Shown piece after piece: positions 43,113-53,022 of a stretch of 64,000 nt of DNA. The stretch spans positions 434,001 through 498,000 of the forward strand of contig CAXBLY010000001.1 of the NCBI GenBank assembly GCA_963976865.1, read 5' to 3'. This stretch comes from UBA1858 sp963976865. Its GTDB lineage: Bacteria; Pseudomonadota; Gammaproteobacteria; UBA4575. Below the pieces are notes generated by a model. The model searched no databases and was not told the origin of the DNA. It saw only the letters and a program-made list of their open reading frames with translations. The translations under genes were made by a program, and so were the position numbers. How positions within the stretch are numbered: the first letter of the stretch is position 1; the number at the start of each line of letters is the position of its first letter.

Positions 43113-43985
43113 ATGTCTATAAAACACAGGCTAATTGTCTACTCCCAGCTAATACGCCTGGATAAACCGATTGGAATATTTCTTCTGCTCTGGCCTACTT
43201 TGTGGGCCTTGTTAATTGCAGGAGAAGGTAAACCAGATTTGACTGTGTTAACTGTATTTATAATTGGCGTTATATTAATGCGTTCAGCGGGCTGTGCAAT
43301 CAACGATTATGCTGATCGGAATTTTGATGGTGAAGTTGAAAGAACTAAAAACCGCCCTCTTGTGACTGGTACTGTCTCTTCAGCAGAGGCTCTGTCTGTT
43401 TTCATTACGTTAAGCCTGTTGGCATTCAGTTTAGTGGCATTTTTTCTAAACAAGCTTACGCTACATTTTTCTTTAGTCGCTGTCGCGCTGGCGGCTTCAT
43501 ATCCTTTTACTAAACGCCTTCATTATTTACCCCAGGTGCATTTAGGGCTCGCCTTTGCCTGGGCAGTGCCGATGGCGTTTGTCGCGCTGACAAATACTTA
43601 CCCACCAACCTGGGGATGGTTACTGTTTGTAGCAACTATTATTTGGACAACTGCATACGACACTATGTATGGCATGGTTGACCGCAAGGATGATATTAAG
43701 ATTGGTGTAAAATCAACCGCCATTTTGTTCGGCTCTTCTGATCGAACGATCATAGGTATTTTGCAAATCTTTGTTCTGCTCGCGTTAATATCCGTTGGTA
43801 TTCAGGCAGAACTACGGTACTGGTATTTCTGTAGTTTATTCCTGGTCGCTCTGTTTTTTATTTATCAGCAAATACTGATTTATTCGCGTAACCCTCACGA
43901 CTGTTTTGACGCTTTTCTGAATAATAATTATGTCGGCCTTATTATATTTACAGGAATAGCCGCAAGTTACTGGTTACCTATTTAG
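43113..43985 (+). CDS. ubiA: 4-hydroxybenzoate octaprenyltransferase
   Basis: 290 aa polytopic prenyltransferase of ubiquinone synthesis. The two Asp-rich Mg-PPi motifs are INDYADRNFDGEVERTKNRPL and YDTMYGMVDRKDDIKIGVKSTA. Eight or nine membrane helices. ATG 43113 preferred over TTG 43101. No ubiC beside it. 3' end overlaps comF by 8 bp. Confidence 0.96.
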   Translation: MSIKHRLIVYSQLIRLDKPIGIFLLLWPTLWALLIAGEGKPDLTVLTVFIIGVILMRSAGCAINDYADRNFDGEVERTKNRPLVTGTVSSAEALSVFITLSLLAFSLVAFFLNKLTLHFSLVAVALAASYPFTKRLHYLPQVHLGLAFAWAVPMAFVALTNTYPPTWGWLLFVATIIWTTAYDTMYGMVDRKDDIKIGVKSTAILFGSSDRTIIGILQIFVLLALISVGIQAELRYWYFCSLFLVALFFIYQQILIYSRNPHDCFDAFLNNNYVGLIIFTGIAASYWLPI

Positions 43986-44700
43986 TCCGTGCGATCGCCC
44001 ACACCGTTACCTGTTTAACGCCTGAATTTTTCAAACATCGACTAAGTTCATTAACCGTCGCTGTTGTTGTGACTACTTCATCAAATATAATCACATGGTC
44101 ATAATTCAAAGGCCTGACCAGGGTGAATGCATTTCTGACATTTTTCTTGCGTTGGCTTTTTAGTTTACCCGTTTGAGTCTCTGTGTTTTTAGTTCGTAAT
44201 ATTGCATCAAGTTCGTATTTAAATTTAATCTCTTTGCTAAACAGCCTGACTAGCTCATACACTGCGTTAAACCCTCTTTCACGCACCCTCGCGGGATGAC
44301 TGGGTACAGGTATCACCAGGCCACTTCCCGATATACTGGCAAATGAATCCATAGATAAGTCAATCAGTGAGCGCGCATTTTCCCATTGATTAAAATATTT
44401 ATACCCGGATATCAGCGTATCGATAGGTGCCTGGTACCAGAAATTAGCATGGATGCTGTCGTAATAAGGCGGTGATGTCTGGCATTCTCCACAAATGCTG
44501 GCAATACTCTTATCTGCAGAGATTGGCAGTCCACAAACCGCACACAGACTTTCACCCAAACACCTGGGGAGCAGATGTATGCATGCATCGCATACACCGG
44601 CATGACTTGTCTCACTAGCACCACATAAACAACACTCCCACGGATAAATCAATTTACTGGCAATTGAGGTGAACTTGTTAAATTTTTTTAGGCCTTTCAT
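43978..44700 (-). CDS. comF: ComF family phosphoribosyltransferase-like protein
   Basis: 240 aa. An N-terminal zinc-binding part has CCLCGASETSHAGVCDAC and CAVCGLP with CGEC, followed by a type I PRTase fold (VPSHPARVRERGFNAVYELVR, TGKLKSQRKKNVRNAF). The PRPP loop reads VIIFDEVVTTTATVNEL, where most ComF have DDVVTTGAT: Asp to Glu and Gly to Thr changes. Role in competence (DNA uptake) by family; divergent from bioB as in many Gammaproteobacteria. Confidence 0.92.
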   Translation of the reverse strand: MKGLKKFNKFTSIASKLIYPWECCLCGASETSHAGVCDACIHLLPRCLGESLCAVCGLPISADKSIASICGECQTSPPYYDSIHANFWYQAPIDTLISGYKYFNQWENARSLIDLSMDSFASISGSGLVIPVPSHPARVRERGFNAVYELVRLFSKEIKFKYELDAILRTKNTETQTGKLKSQRKKNVRNAFTLVRPLNYDHVIIFDEVVTTTATVNELSRCLKNSGVKQVTVWAIARTK

Positions 44701-44762
44701 TTGACAAGTATCCGAAGGTGTTTAGACTTCCGTATCTCAACATTTCAAAAAGTGAGCACTAA

Positions 44763-45716
44763 ATGAGTACTAAAGTATGGGATAAAAACGAAGTCAGCGA
44801 GATTTTTGCCAAGCCGTTTAATGACCTGTTGTTTGAAGCCCAGAGTATTCATCGTACCCACCACAATCCGAATACCATTCAAGCTAGCACGCTACTTTCA
44901 ATCAAAACAGGTGCCTGCCCGGAAGATTGTGCGTATTGTCCCCAAAGCGCACGTTATGACACAGGTTTAGAACGCGAACGCCTGTTATCTCTTGATGAGG
45001 TAAGAACGGCTGCCCGCAACGCCAAACAACAGGGGGCGACCCGATTTTGTATGGGTGCTGCATGGCGTAATCCGACAGACAAGAATCTCGAAACAGTGAT
45101 TGATATGATCAGGGAAGTACAATCCGAGCAACTGGAAACATGTGTTACTTTGGGCATGCTGACTGAAAAACAGTCTAAACGTCTGGCTGAGGTGGGACTG
45201 GATTACTACAACCACAATCTTGATACCTCTCCTGAGTTTTACGGAGAAATTATCACCACCCGGGATTATCAGGATAGACTAGACACATTAAAACATGTCA
45301 GAAATTCGGGAGTTCACGTCTGCTCCGGAGGAATTCTGGGAATGGGTGAAAACAGACAACAGCGTGTTGGCCTGTTGCTGGAATTAGCCAATATGAACCC
45401 TCAACCTGAATCTGTCCCGATTAACCTGCTAGTTCAGATAGAAGGCACACCTCTGTACGGCACAGATGAACTTGACCCAATTGAATTTGTACGCATGATT
45501 GCGGCGACACGAATTTTAATGCCGGACACCTATATACGGTTATCTGCCGGACGTGAATCCATGAATGATGCCATGCAGGCACTTTGTTTTCATGCGGGTG
45601 CAAATTCAGTATTCTTTGGCGAGAAACTGCTGACAGCACCTAATCCGGATATTGATGAAGATGCACGCTTATTTGATCGTTTGGGGATGAGCCTGGAAGC
45701 TCAGGCAAGTCACTAA
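44763..45716 (+). CDS. bioB: Biotin synthase
   Basis: 317 aa radical SAM enzyme inserting sulfur into dethiobiotin. The CxxxCxxC motif is ACPEDCAYCPQ (Cys52, 56, 59). The [2Fe-2S] ligands include ATRFCMGAAWR, LETCVTLGM and HVCSGGILGMGE, with the Arg in TYIRLSAGRES. 11 bp before bioF. Confidence 0.98.
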   Translation: MSTKVWDKNEVSEIFAKPFNDLLFEAQSIHRTHHNPNTIQASTLLSIKTGACPEDCAYCPQSARYDTGLERERLLSLDEVRTAARNAKQQGATRFCMGAAWRNPTDKNLETVIDMIREVQSEQLETCVTLGMLTEKQSKRLAEVGLDYYNHNLDTSPEFYGEIITTRDYQDRLDTLKHVRNSGVHVCSGGILGMGENRQQRVGLLLELANMNPQPESVPINLLVQIEGTPLYGTDELDPIEFVRMIAATRILMPDTYIRLSAGRESMNDAMQALCFHAGANSVFFGEKLLTAPNPDIDEDARLFDRLGMSLEAQASH

Positions 45717-45727
45717 CACCAGTACCG

Positions 45728-46906
45728 GTGCAACTTTCTTATTCAAAACAATTATCTGACTTAAAACAGCTGGGCGCATATAGACAAAGACGCCGATTAG
45801 ATAGCCCGCAAGACGTTCAGGTTGTCGTTGACGGCAAAGCTTTTTTATCTTTTTGCAGTAATGACTATCTTGGTCTGGCCAATGACTCACGTGTGTGTGC
45901 AGCCGCCAAACAGGCTATTTCTAACTTTGGTGTCGGTGCAGGCGCTTCTCAACTGATCAGTGGGTATTCTTCACTGCATGCTGCACTGGAAGAACGGTTA
46001 TCATCATTTCTTGGTTACCAGCGTTGCGTGTTATTTTCATCAGGTTATCTCGCTAACCTTGGTGTCATCTCTACATTCGCTTCACGCCATAGTCTAATTT
46101 TACAGGACAGGCTAAATCATGCTTCTCTGATTGATGCTGCTAGATATACCGGAGGTAATCTGCAGCGATATAAACATCGAGATATTTTACACGCTAAAAA
46201 TATTGTTAATGAGAGTCACTCTGCGTCACACCTGATTGCCAGTGACGGTGTATTCAGCATGGAAGGCAGCATTGCTCCCATTCAGCAACTCAGCGAACTA
46301 AAAAGAAGCCCAAACGATAAATTAATTATTGATGACGCCCATGGAATTGGCGTGTTAGGTAATGAGGGTAAAGGTAGCCTGGAATATCTTGGTATAGATA
46401 CATCAAATGTAGATATTCTAATTGGCACCTTTGGTAAGGCATTTGGATGCAGTGGCGCCTTCGTTTTAAGTGATGACGATACAATTGACTACCTTATTCA
46501 AAAAGCCCGCACCTTGATATATACCACTGCACCACCCGCAGCTTTGTCTGCTGCTGCAACAGAAAGCTTAAATATCATTATTAATGAACCTGAGCGACGT
46601 CAGAGACTTAATCAAAATATTCAGTATTTTCGTAAAGTCATATCAGAAACACCACTTGAGTCGCTCGATTCTGTCACGGCGATACAGACTATAATGATCG
46701 GCGAGAACGAGCAGGCTTTATGGTTTAGCGCACAACTGGAACAGCGTGGTTTGCTGGTACTGGCAATACGTCCTCCTACTGTGCCTAAAAACACAGCACG
46801 ATTACGCATAACATTAACCAGCGAACATTCACACAATCAGATCGACCAACTAATTAACGCCTTAGTCGATATCGAGGCTATTAGAAGCATAAGTAAAAAC
46901 AAATAA
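45728..46906 (+). CDS. bioF: 8-amino-7-oxononanoate synthase
   Basis: 392 aa PLP enzyme condensing pimeloyl-ACP/CoA with alanine. FCSNDYLGLAND, SGYLANLGVIS, DDAHGIGVLG and PLP Lys in LIGTFGKAFGCSG. GTG start. bioH, bioC and bioD do not follow; radC is convergent with no gap. Confidence 0.97.
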   Translation: MQLSYSKQLSDLKQLGAYRQRRRLDSPQDVQVVVDGKAFLSFCSNDYLGLANDSRVCAAAKQAISNFGVGAGASQLISGYSSLHAALEERLSSFLGYQRCVLFSSGYLANLGVISTFASRHSLILQDRLNHASLIDAARYTGGNLQRYKHRDILHAKNIVNESHSASHLIASDGVFSMEGSIAPIQQLSELKRSPNDKLIIDDAHGIGVLGNEGKGSLEYLGIDTSNVDILIGTFGKAFGCSGAFVLSDDDTIDYLIQKARTLIYTTAPPAALSAAATESLNIIINEPERRQRLNQNIQYFRKVISETPLESLDSVTAIQTIMIGENEQALWFSAQLEQRGLLVLAIRPPTVPKNTARLRITLTSEHSHNQIDQLINALVDIEAIRSISKNK

Positions 46907-47575
46907 TCATATAAATCCATGCTCTGCCATAGAGAACGTAGTCTCACCAACAATAATATGATCTAGTACTCTTACATCAATCAATTCCAGCGCCTGTTTA
47001 AGCCTCGCGGTAATTTGCTTATCCGCTTCACTGGGCTGACTGTTTCCGGATGGATGGTTGTGTGCAAAAATAACAGTAGCAGCATTTGTTTTTATGACTA
47101 GCTTGACTACTTCACGTGGATAAACACTAGCTCCATCTATTGAGCCTCTAAAAAGTTCTTCGTACTGAATTAACTGGTTGCGTGTATCTAGCAGCAAACA
47201 GGCAAATACCTCATTCTTATAATCACGCATTTTGTACAATAAAAAATTTGCGGAATCTTTTGATCCATTTATTGCCGGTTTGGATAATAGCTGTTCTTTC
47301 AGGCTACGTTGAGCAATGGCATTAATTGCAGAAATCTGGGCAAATTTAGCAGGCCCCAGACCTTTGATTTTTTGTAATTCGACACTTTCACACGCCAGCA
47401 AACGGCGCAAATCTCCAAACTGGCTGAGTAGCTCTTCGGCCAATTCAACCACACTTTTACCAGGTACCCCTGTTCTTAATATGATAGCCAGCAGTTCTGC
47501 ATCCGTGAGGGCGTCGGCACCCTCATCAATCAGTCTTTCACGGGGACGACTTTTAACGGGCCAATTTCGAATCAT
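46907..47575 (-). CDS. radC: RadC family (JAMM) DNA repair-associated protein
   Basis: 222 aa from ATG 47575 (MIRNWPVKSRPRERLIDEGA), the usual RadC N-terminus; the ORF extends 18 codons further with no conservation. UPF0758 HhH region (LKIKGLGPAKFAQISA-like) then a JAMM metal motif HNHPSGNSQPSEAD. True role of RadC is unsettled. Divergent from coaBC. Confidence 0.95.
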   Translation of the reverse strand: MIRNWPVKSRPRERLIDEGADALTDAELLAIILRTGVPGKSVVELAEELLSQFGDLRRLLACESVELQKIKGLGPAKFAQISAINAIAQRSLKEQLLSKPAINGSKDSANFLLYKMRDYKNEVFACLLLDTRNQLIQYEELFRGSIDGASVYPREVVKLVIKTNAATVIFAHNHPSGNSQPSEADKQITARLKQALELIDVRVLDHIIVGETTFSMAEHGFI

Positions 47576-47638
47576 TATCGTCAAAAACTTAGGGATGGAT
47601 TCACGATCTACAGGGTGATTCTGGTACACTTATTTGCC

Positions 47639-48871
47639 ATGAAACTAGCAAATAAACATATCCTTATCGCCGTTAGCGGCGGTATCGCAGCCTATAAGAG
47701 TGCCGAATTAGTGCGTGCATTACAAAGGGCTGGCGCACAAGTACGTGTTGTTATGACAGAAAGTGCAACCAGATTTGTTACTCCCCTGACATTCCAGGCA
47801 CTGTCCGGATATCCGGTGCATACTTCTGACAATGCCAGCTTTGATTCAGCGGGCATGGATCATATCGCCCTGTCTCGTTGGTCGGATGCGATCATCATCG
47901 CACCTGCCACCGCCAATATTATTGCCAAAATCAGTCATGGTGTTGCAGACAGCTTTGTCAGTTCACTTTGTCTAGCCCACCAGGGACGATTAGCTATAGC
48001 ACCGGCAATGAACCAGGCCATGTGGTGCAATCCCGCTACACAACTAAATATTACGGCACTGCATGATCGTGGCGTTAAAATTTTTGGACCGGCAGAAGGA
48101 ATTCAGGCATGTGGAGAATCTGGTGAAGGAAGAATGCTGGAACCTGATGATCTAGTCCAAAAATGTATTTCCCTGTTTACAAATACCAGCCTGGCCAGCA
48201 AGAAAGTGATAATCACTGCCGGGCCAACTGTTGAACCAATCGATCCTGTTCGATTTATTAGTAATCGTTCATCCGGGAAAATGGGTTACGCAATTGCGGA
48301 TGCAGCACAGGAAGCAGGTGCACGGGTTACTGTCATTAGTGGTCCGACGCATCTGCCAGAGAATGAATATATCGACTATGTGCATGTTGAATCAGCACAA
48401 CAGATGCATGCCGCGGCAATGAAATTAGGCGCTGATGCTGATTTATTTATTGCTGCAGCTGCCGTTGCAGATTATCAACCGGCAAATGTTTCTGATCAGA
48501 AAATCAAAAAAAAATCTGACACTCTTTCTATACAGTTATCACGGACACCCGATATACTAAAAGATGTCAAATCATCATTTCCTGATCTATTTTGTGTTGG
48601 CTTTGCTGCCGAAACAGAAAATCTCATTGAACATGCTTTAGAGAAGTTACGACATAAGTCACTCAACATGATTATTGCCAACCAGGTTGGATTGCCTGAC
48701 CAGGGTATAGATAGCGATTACAATGCTGTCGAAATTATTTCTGCCAGCAGTACTGTATCTTTATCCAAAGCCCGTAAAACAGAACTGGCAAGACTGATTA
48801 TTAAAACCATTTCAGATCAACTTACTAAAGAACTTTCCCAAACAAATGTCACCTACTTCAAGTCAAAGTAA
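47639..48871 (+). CDS. coaBC: Bifunctional phosphopantothenoylcysteine decarboxylase/synthase
   Basis: 410 aa FMN/CTP enzyme, two steps of coenzyme A synthesis. CoaC half: ILIAVSGGIAAYKSAELVR, PAMNQAMWCNP. CoaB half: IITAGPTVEPIDPVRFISNRSSGKMGYAIA and the KIKKKSD-type loop. ATG 47639 chosen; eight upstream codons in the ORF are not conserved. Overlaps dut by 26 bp. Confidence 0.97.
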   Translation: MKLANKHILIAVSGGIAAYKSAELVRALQRAGAQVRVVMTESATRFVTPLTFQALSGYPVHTSDNASFDSAGMDHIALSRWSDAIIIAPATANIIAKISHGVADSFVSSLCLAHQGRLAIAPAMNQAMWCNPATQLNITALHDRGVKIFGPAEGIQACGESGEGRMLEPDDLVQKCISLFTNTSLASKKVIITAGPTVEPIDPVRFISNRSSGKMGYAIADAAQEAGARVTVISGPTHLPENEYIDYVHVESAQQMHAAAMKLGADADLFIAAAAVADYQPANVSDQKIKKKSDTLSIQLSRTPDILKDVKSSFPDLFCVGFAAETENLIEHALEKLRHKSLNMIIANQVGLPDQGIDSDYNAVEIISASSTVSLSKARKTELARLIIKTISDQLTKELSQTNVTYFKSK

Positions 48872-49316
48872 AATAAAACTTAAAATACTAGACGAGCGAA
48901 TCGGAACAGAATTTCCAGTACCCGGTTATGCCACCACTGGTTCTGCCGGCCTGGATTTACAGGCCTGTCTTACAGAAACCATGAATGTTAAGCCCGGTGA
49001 AACACATTTAATTCCGACGGGTATTTCTATATTTATCGATGATGCATCACTGGCTGCCGTTATTCTTCCGCGTTCCGGTTTAGGTCATAAGCATGGTATT
49101 GTGCTAGGTAATTTAGTAGGCCTGATCGATTCAGATTATCAGGGCCCGCTGATGGTTTCACTCTGGAACAGAGGCACCAATGATTTCACCATTCAACCTG
49201 GTGACCGTATCGCACAACTTGTTTTTGTGCCCATCGTTCAGGCCAGTTTTGAAGTAGTCGATGACTTCACACAAACGACGCGTGGCGAAGGTGGCTTTGG
49301 CCACACTGGCAAATAA
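48846..49316 (+). CDS. dut: dUTP diphosphatase
   Basis: 156 aa trimeric dUTPase, dUTP to dUMP. All five motifs: TTGSAGLDL, LPRSGLGHKHGIVLGN, GLIDSDYQGPLMVSLWNRG, IQPGDRIAQLVFVP and RGEGGFGHTGK. The order coaBC-dut-algC-argB is conserved with Pseudomonas. Confidence 0.98.
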   Translation: MSPTSSQSKIKLKILDERIGTEFPVPGYATTGSAGLDLQACLTETMNVKPGETHLIPTGISIFIDDASLAAVILPRSGLGHKHGIVLGNLVGLIDSDYQGPLMVSLWNRGTNDFTIQPGDRIAQLVFVPIVQASFEVVDDFTQTTRGEGGFGHTGK

Positions 49317-49350
49317 TAATGACGTTAGACATAACCCGAGGGAAGAAACA

Positions 49351-50724
49351 ATGGATGTAAGCTCCAGCATATTCCGTGCTTATGATATTAGAGGCGTCGT
49401 AAAAACTGACTTGCGCCCGGATGTTGTTCTGCTTATCGGCAAAGCGATTGGTACTATGTATCCGCAATGCAAACAGGTTGCAGTTGGGCGTGATGGCCGT
49501 CTTAGCAGTAAACAGCTGTCAGATAAATTAATAGAAGGTTTGCGTTCTACTGGAGTCGACGTCATTGATATTGGCGAAGTGCCAACACCCGTTCTTTATT
49601 ATGCCACGCATTCGCTCGGCACAGGGTCTGGTTTAATGGTGACAGGCAGCCATAATCCACCTGAATATAACGGCATCAAGATGGTGATGGATGAGAAAAC
49701 CCTGTTTGGCGATATGATCCAGGACATCTATGCATGTATTGTAAAGGCAGATTTCAAATCAGGCCAGGGTCAGGTTAAAGAAGTTAATGTTCTGGATGAT
49801 TATCTCAAAACAATCTGTCAGGAAGTAAAGTTACAACGCCCTCTATCAATAGCCATTGACTGTGGTAATGGCGTGGCAGGCCCTACAGCATCAAAACTTT
49901 TTAATGATTTGGGCTGTCAAAGTGTCAATGAATTATTTTGCGATGTTGATGGTACTTTTCCTAATCACCACCCTAACCCAAGTGAACCAGAAAACCTGGA
50001 GGATTTAATCAAAACCGTTCTTGATAACAATCTGGATTTAGGTCTTGCTTTTGATGGTGATGGTGACCGTGTCGGTATTGTCGATGAGTGCGGCAAAGTG
50101 TTATGGGCTGACCGTCAAATGATGTTATATGCAAAAGATGTATTGTCTCGTAACCCCGGTGCGGAAATCATTTTTGATGTAAAGTCATCCAGAAATCTAG
50201 CCAGTTATATTGAGAAATTTGGCGGCAAAGCCACAATGTGGAAAACAGGGCATTCATTTATAAAAAATAAAATGAAAGAAACGGGTGCATTATTAGCTGG
50301 CGAAATGAGCGGGCATATTTTCTTTAAAGAACGCTGGTATGGGTTTGATGATGGGCTTTATTCTGCAGCGCGCATGCTAGAAATTCTTGCCGCAGATCCA
50401 AGACCTGTGAGTGAAATTTTCAGCGAACTTCCAAATGATGTCAGTACTCCTGAAATTACCATTAAGCTGGATAAGGATGGAGCCCAGCATGAGTTTATTA
50501 ATAAATTTATTGCTCAATCGAACTTTGCTGATGCAAAGCTATCCACTATTGACGGTGTGCGTGCTGACTTTGATTATGGCTGGGGCCTGGTTCGCGCATC
50601 AAATACAACGCCTTCATTAGTAATACGTTTTGAAGCGGAAAGTGAACAAAAACTTGAACAGCTCAAAGATAACTTTAAAACCCAGATTCTCTCAGTAGAC
50701 TCAACTATTAAGCTGCCTTTTTAA
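49351..50724 (+). CDS. algC: Phosphomannomutase/phosphoglucomutase
   Basis: 457 aa from ATG 49351, preceded by GAGGGAAG; the longer ORF from 49261 runs through dut. Phospho-Ser loop VTGSHNPPEYNGIKM, metal loop LAFDGDGDRVGIVDE, sugar loop GEMSGHIFFKERW. Makes mannose-1-P and glucose-1-P for LPS and exopolysaccharide. Between dut and argB. Confidence 0.97.
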   Translation: MDVSSSIFRAYDIRGVVKTDLRPDVVLLIGKAIGTMYPQCKQVAVGRDGRLSSKQLSDKLIEGLRSTGVDVIDIGEVPTPVLYYATHSLGTGSGLMVTGSHNPPEYNGIKMVMDEKTLFGDMIQDIYACIVKADFKSGQGQVKEVNVLDDYLKTICQEVKLQRPLSIAIDCGNGVAGPTASKLFNDLGCQSVNELFCDVDGTFPNHHPNPSEPENLEDLIKTVLDNNLDLGLAFDGDGDRVGIVDECGKVLWADRQMMLYAKDVLSRNPGAEIIFDVKSSRNLASYIEKFGGKATMWKTGHSFIKNKMKETGALLAGEMSGHIFFKERWYGFDDGLYSAARMLEILAADPRPVSEIFSELPNDVSTPEITIKLDKDGAQHEFINKFIAQSNFADAKLSTIDGVRADFDYGWGLVRASNTTPSLVIRFEAESEQKLEQLKDNFKTQILSVDSTIKLPF

Positions 50725-50729
50725 CTATT

Positions 50730-51614
50730 ATGAACTCTAGTGACGCCATCAATACAGCTAAGGTACTTAGCGAAGCTTTACCGTACATACAACGTTTTTC
50801 CGGTAAAACCATCGTAGTAAAGTATGGCGGCAATGCCATGACGGAACCAGAGCTAAAAAACAGCTTTGCCAGAGATATCGTCCTGTTAAAACAGGTAGGT
50901 CTGCAACCCATTATTGTTCACGGTGGAGGCCCACAGATTGGCGAGCTTTTAAAAGCACTGGGAAAAGAGACCAGGTTCATTGAAGGTATGCGTGTCACTG
51001 ACCAGGAAACCATGGACGTTGTTGAAATGGTACTTGGCGGTAAAGTAAATAAAGAAATTGTTCATTTAATCAATCAGCAAGGTGGCAGCGCGGTAGGCTT
51101 GTCTGGAAAGGATGGAGATCTCATCCATGCAAAACAGCTTAAAATTTCATCTTCTGATCCAGGCACGAGTCCTTCTGAAATTATTGATTTAGGCCATGTG
51201 GGAGAAGTCAGCGGCATTAATCCTTCAATATTAAATACATTCATTGATAGCGATATCATTCCCGTGATTGCTCCTATCGGAGTAGGTGATAATGGCGAAA
51301 CCTATAATATTAATGCGGACTCAGTTGCCGCCAGTATTGCAGCCGTTGTCAAAAGTGAAAAATTAATTTTATTAACCAACACGACTGGCGTGATGGATGG
51401 TGACACCCTGCTAACAGGTTTATCTCCGAAACAGGTAGATGATCTGATCGAGACTGGAATTATTCATGGGGGGATGCTGCCGAAAATTCGATGTGCTATT
51501 GACGCTCTGCAATCGGGAGTACATACAGCACACATCATTGATGGCCGCATTCAGCATGCAGTGCTACTCGAATTATTTACTGATCAGGGAATTGGTACCC
51601 TTATCGAGAGGTGA
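50730..51614 (+). CDS. argB: Acetylglutamate kinase
   Basis: 294 aa, second step of arginine synthesis. VKYGGNAMTEPELK, IVHGGGPQIGELLKALG and GMLPKIRCAIDAL are amino-acid kinase signatures. The N-terminal helix (MNSSDAINTAKVLSEALPYIQRF) is the form linked to arginine feedback inhibition. 5 bp after algC; 14-bp convergent overlap with the DUF4124 gene. Confidence 0.98.
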   Translation: MNSSDAINTAKVLSEALPYIQRFSGKTIVVKYGGNAMTEPELKNSFARDIVLLKQVGLQPIIVHGGGPQIGELLKALGKETRFIEGMRVTDQETMDVVEMVLGGKVNKEIVHLINQQGGSAVGLSGKDGDLIHAKQLKISSSDPGTSPSEIIDLGHVGEVSGINPSILNTFIDSDIIPVIAPIGVGDNGETYNINADSVAASIAAVVKSEKLILLTNTTGVMDGDTLLTGLSPKQVDDLIETGIIHGGMLPKIRCAIDALQSGVHTAHIIDGRIQHAVLLELFTDQGIGTLIER

Positions 51615-52236
51615 CTGAACGCTTGGTAAGTTCTTTATAACGATTTAAATCTTCACCAAAACTTATACGCAGCTTTTCTTTTTCCAGCCCTTTATCTCTG
51701 ATATATTCTTCGATACCAGCAATACGACTCAAGACTTTGAGTTCATTTTTTTCGATCCACTCTGGTGGTTCCATGTCCCTGTCAATAAACCGGTTACGAC
51801 TATCATTTAATTTTACCAGCTCTTTTTGCTGTTTACGCAGTCGCTCACGTGACAGATTAATCGATTGTTCTATTAAATTTATTCTCTCATCGCGTACTTC
51901 AATGATTTCTTCGGGACTATTGAATGTGGCTAGCAAAACCCGATCATAAGCTTCCTGCTCTTCTTTACGTTGACGTTCAAGTTTAGCTATCCGCTGTTGC
52001 TCTTCAAAACGCCTCTGTTCTTCGGGTGTTCTTGCTGGACTGATCTTCTCAACGACCTGTCCACCTTCATTTACCTTGACGCGGCCATTATCAACATCTT
52101 CTGCCGGAACCTGGTCTCCGTACTGGGTGTTCCCATTATTGTCTTTCCAGCGGAAATATTCCGCACACACGAGCCCGCTCCACGTGACAGTAGTTATCAA
52201 TACAATAATTATGGTTTTATCTAGTCGCATACACAT
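51601..52236 (-). CDS. DUF4124 domain exported protein
   Basis: 211 aa. Signal peptide up to CAEY (TIIIVLITTVTWSGLVCA), then DUF4124 (YFRWKDNNGNTQYGDQVP), then a long charged coiled coil (residues about 70-140, EEQRRFEEQQRIAKLERQRKE). Periplasmic; function unknown. ATG at 52236 or 52230. Opposes argB and follows pyrE on the minus strand. Confidence 0.85.
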   Translation of the reverse strand: MCMRLDKTIIIVLITTVTWSGLVCAEYFRWKDNNGNTQYGDQVPAEDVDNGRVKVNEGGQVVEKISPARTPEEQRRFEEQQRIAKLERQRKEEQEAYDRVLLATFNSPEEIIEVRDERINLIEQSINLSRERLRKQQKELVKLNDSRNRFIDRDMEPPEWIEKNELKVLSRIAGIEEYIRDKGLEKEKLRISFGEDLNRYKELTKRSVTSR

Positions 52237-52301
52237 ACAGACTATAGCAAGGCATTCCCGGTTAAAACTTTAGATTAGATCACTAATTTTCCGGCGAGTT
52301 C

Positions 52302-52940
52302 TTATTCAATGCCATAAGTTTGTCGATAAGATGTCAGTTGTTCCAGTTGGCCGGAAAGATTGTCATGTAATTTTGCAAACTCCAACAGATTTTCCAGTTT
52401 TGCGATGGCTAAAACCGGAATATTGTAGGCTTTTTCTATTTCCTGAATGGCACTATTGCCTTTGGGACCCTTTTCCTGTCTATCAAGCGCGACCAAAACT
52501 GCTGCAGGCTCGGCTCCAGCAGCCTGGATAAGTTCCATACTCTCACGTATCGCCGTACCAGCAGTAATCACGTCGTCTATAATTACCACCCTTCCAGCCA
52601 GGGGAGCCCCGATCAATGTACCTGCTTCGCCATGTGATTTGGCTTCTTTGCGGTTAAAAGTTACTCCAACCGAACGCTGGTATTGGCTATCCAGGGCAAT
52701 TGAAGTGGCTGTCGCGAGAGGTATGCCTTTATAGGCAGGCCCAAATAACAGATCAAATGATAATCCTGACTGCATTAATGTATCTGCATAGAATCGGCCT
52801 AACGAATTAAACGCAGCACCCTGGTTAAATTTACCTGCATTGAAAAAATATGGACTTATCCGCCCTGATTTGAGTGTAAATTCGCCGAATTGTAAAGCCT
52901 CGTTTTCGAGGGCAAACTGAACAAATGAAGCTGCATTCAT
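52302..52940 (-). CDS. pyrE: Orotate phosphoribosyltransferase
   Basis: 212 aa, orotate + PRPP to OMP. FTLKSGRISPYFFNAGKFN, GPAYKGIPLATATSIAL, catalytic Lys region FNRKEAKSHGEAG, and the PRPP loop VVIIDDVITAGTAIRE. Divergent from the Crc/ExoIII gene, the same neighbour as in Pseudomonas. Confidence 0.98.
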   Translation of the reverse strand: MNAASFVQFALENEALQFGEFTLKSGRISPYFFNAGKFNQGAAFNSLGRFYADTLMQSGLSFDLLFGPAYKGIPLATATSIALDSQYQRSVGVTFNRKEAKSHGEAGTLIGAPLAGRVVIIDDVITAGTAIRESMELIQAAGAEPAAVLVALDRQEKGPKGNSAIQEIEKAYNIPVLAIAKLENLLEFAKLHDNLSGQLEQLTSYRQTYGIE

Positions 52941-53022
52941 AATATTTTAGGTCTATGTGATAGTTGTTTTTTTAACATGCTAAAGTAAGCTTCCTCTTTT
53001 AACAATCTCACCAAATATTCCA

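Noticed and set aside
49261..49350. 30-codon N-terminal extension of AlgC
   Set aside because: It overlaps the end of dut in another frame, and ATG 49351 has its own GAGGGAAG ribosome site followed by the conserved family start.
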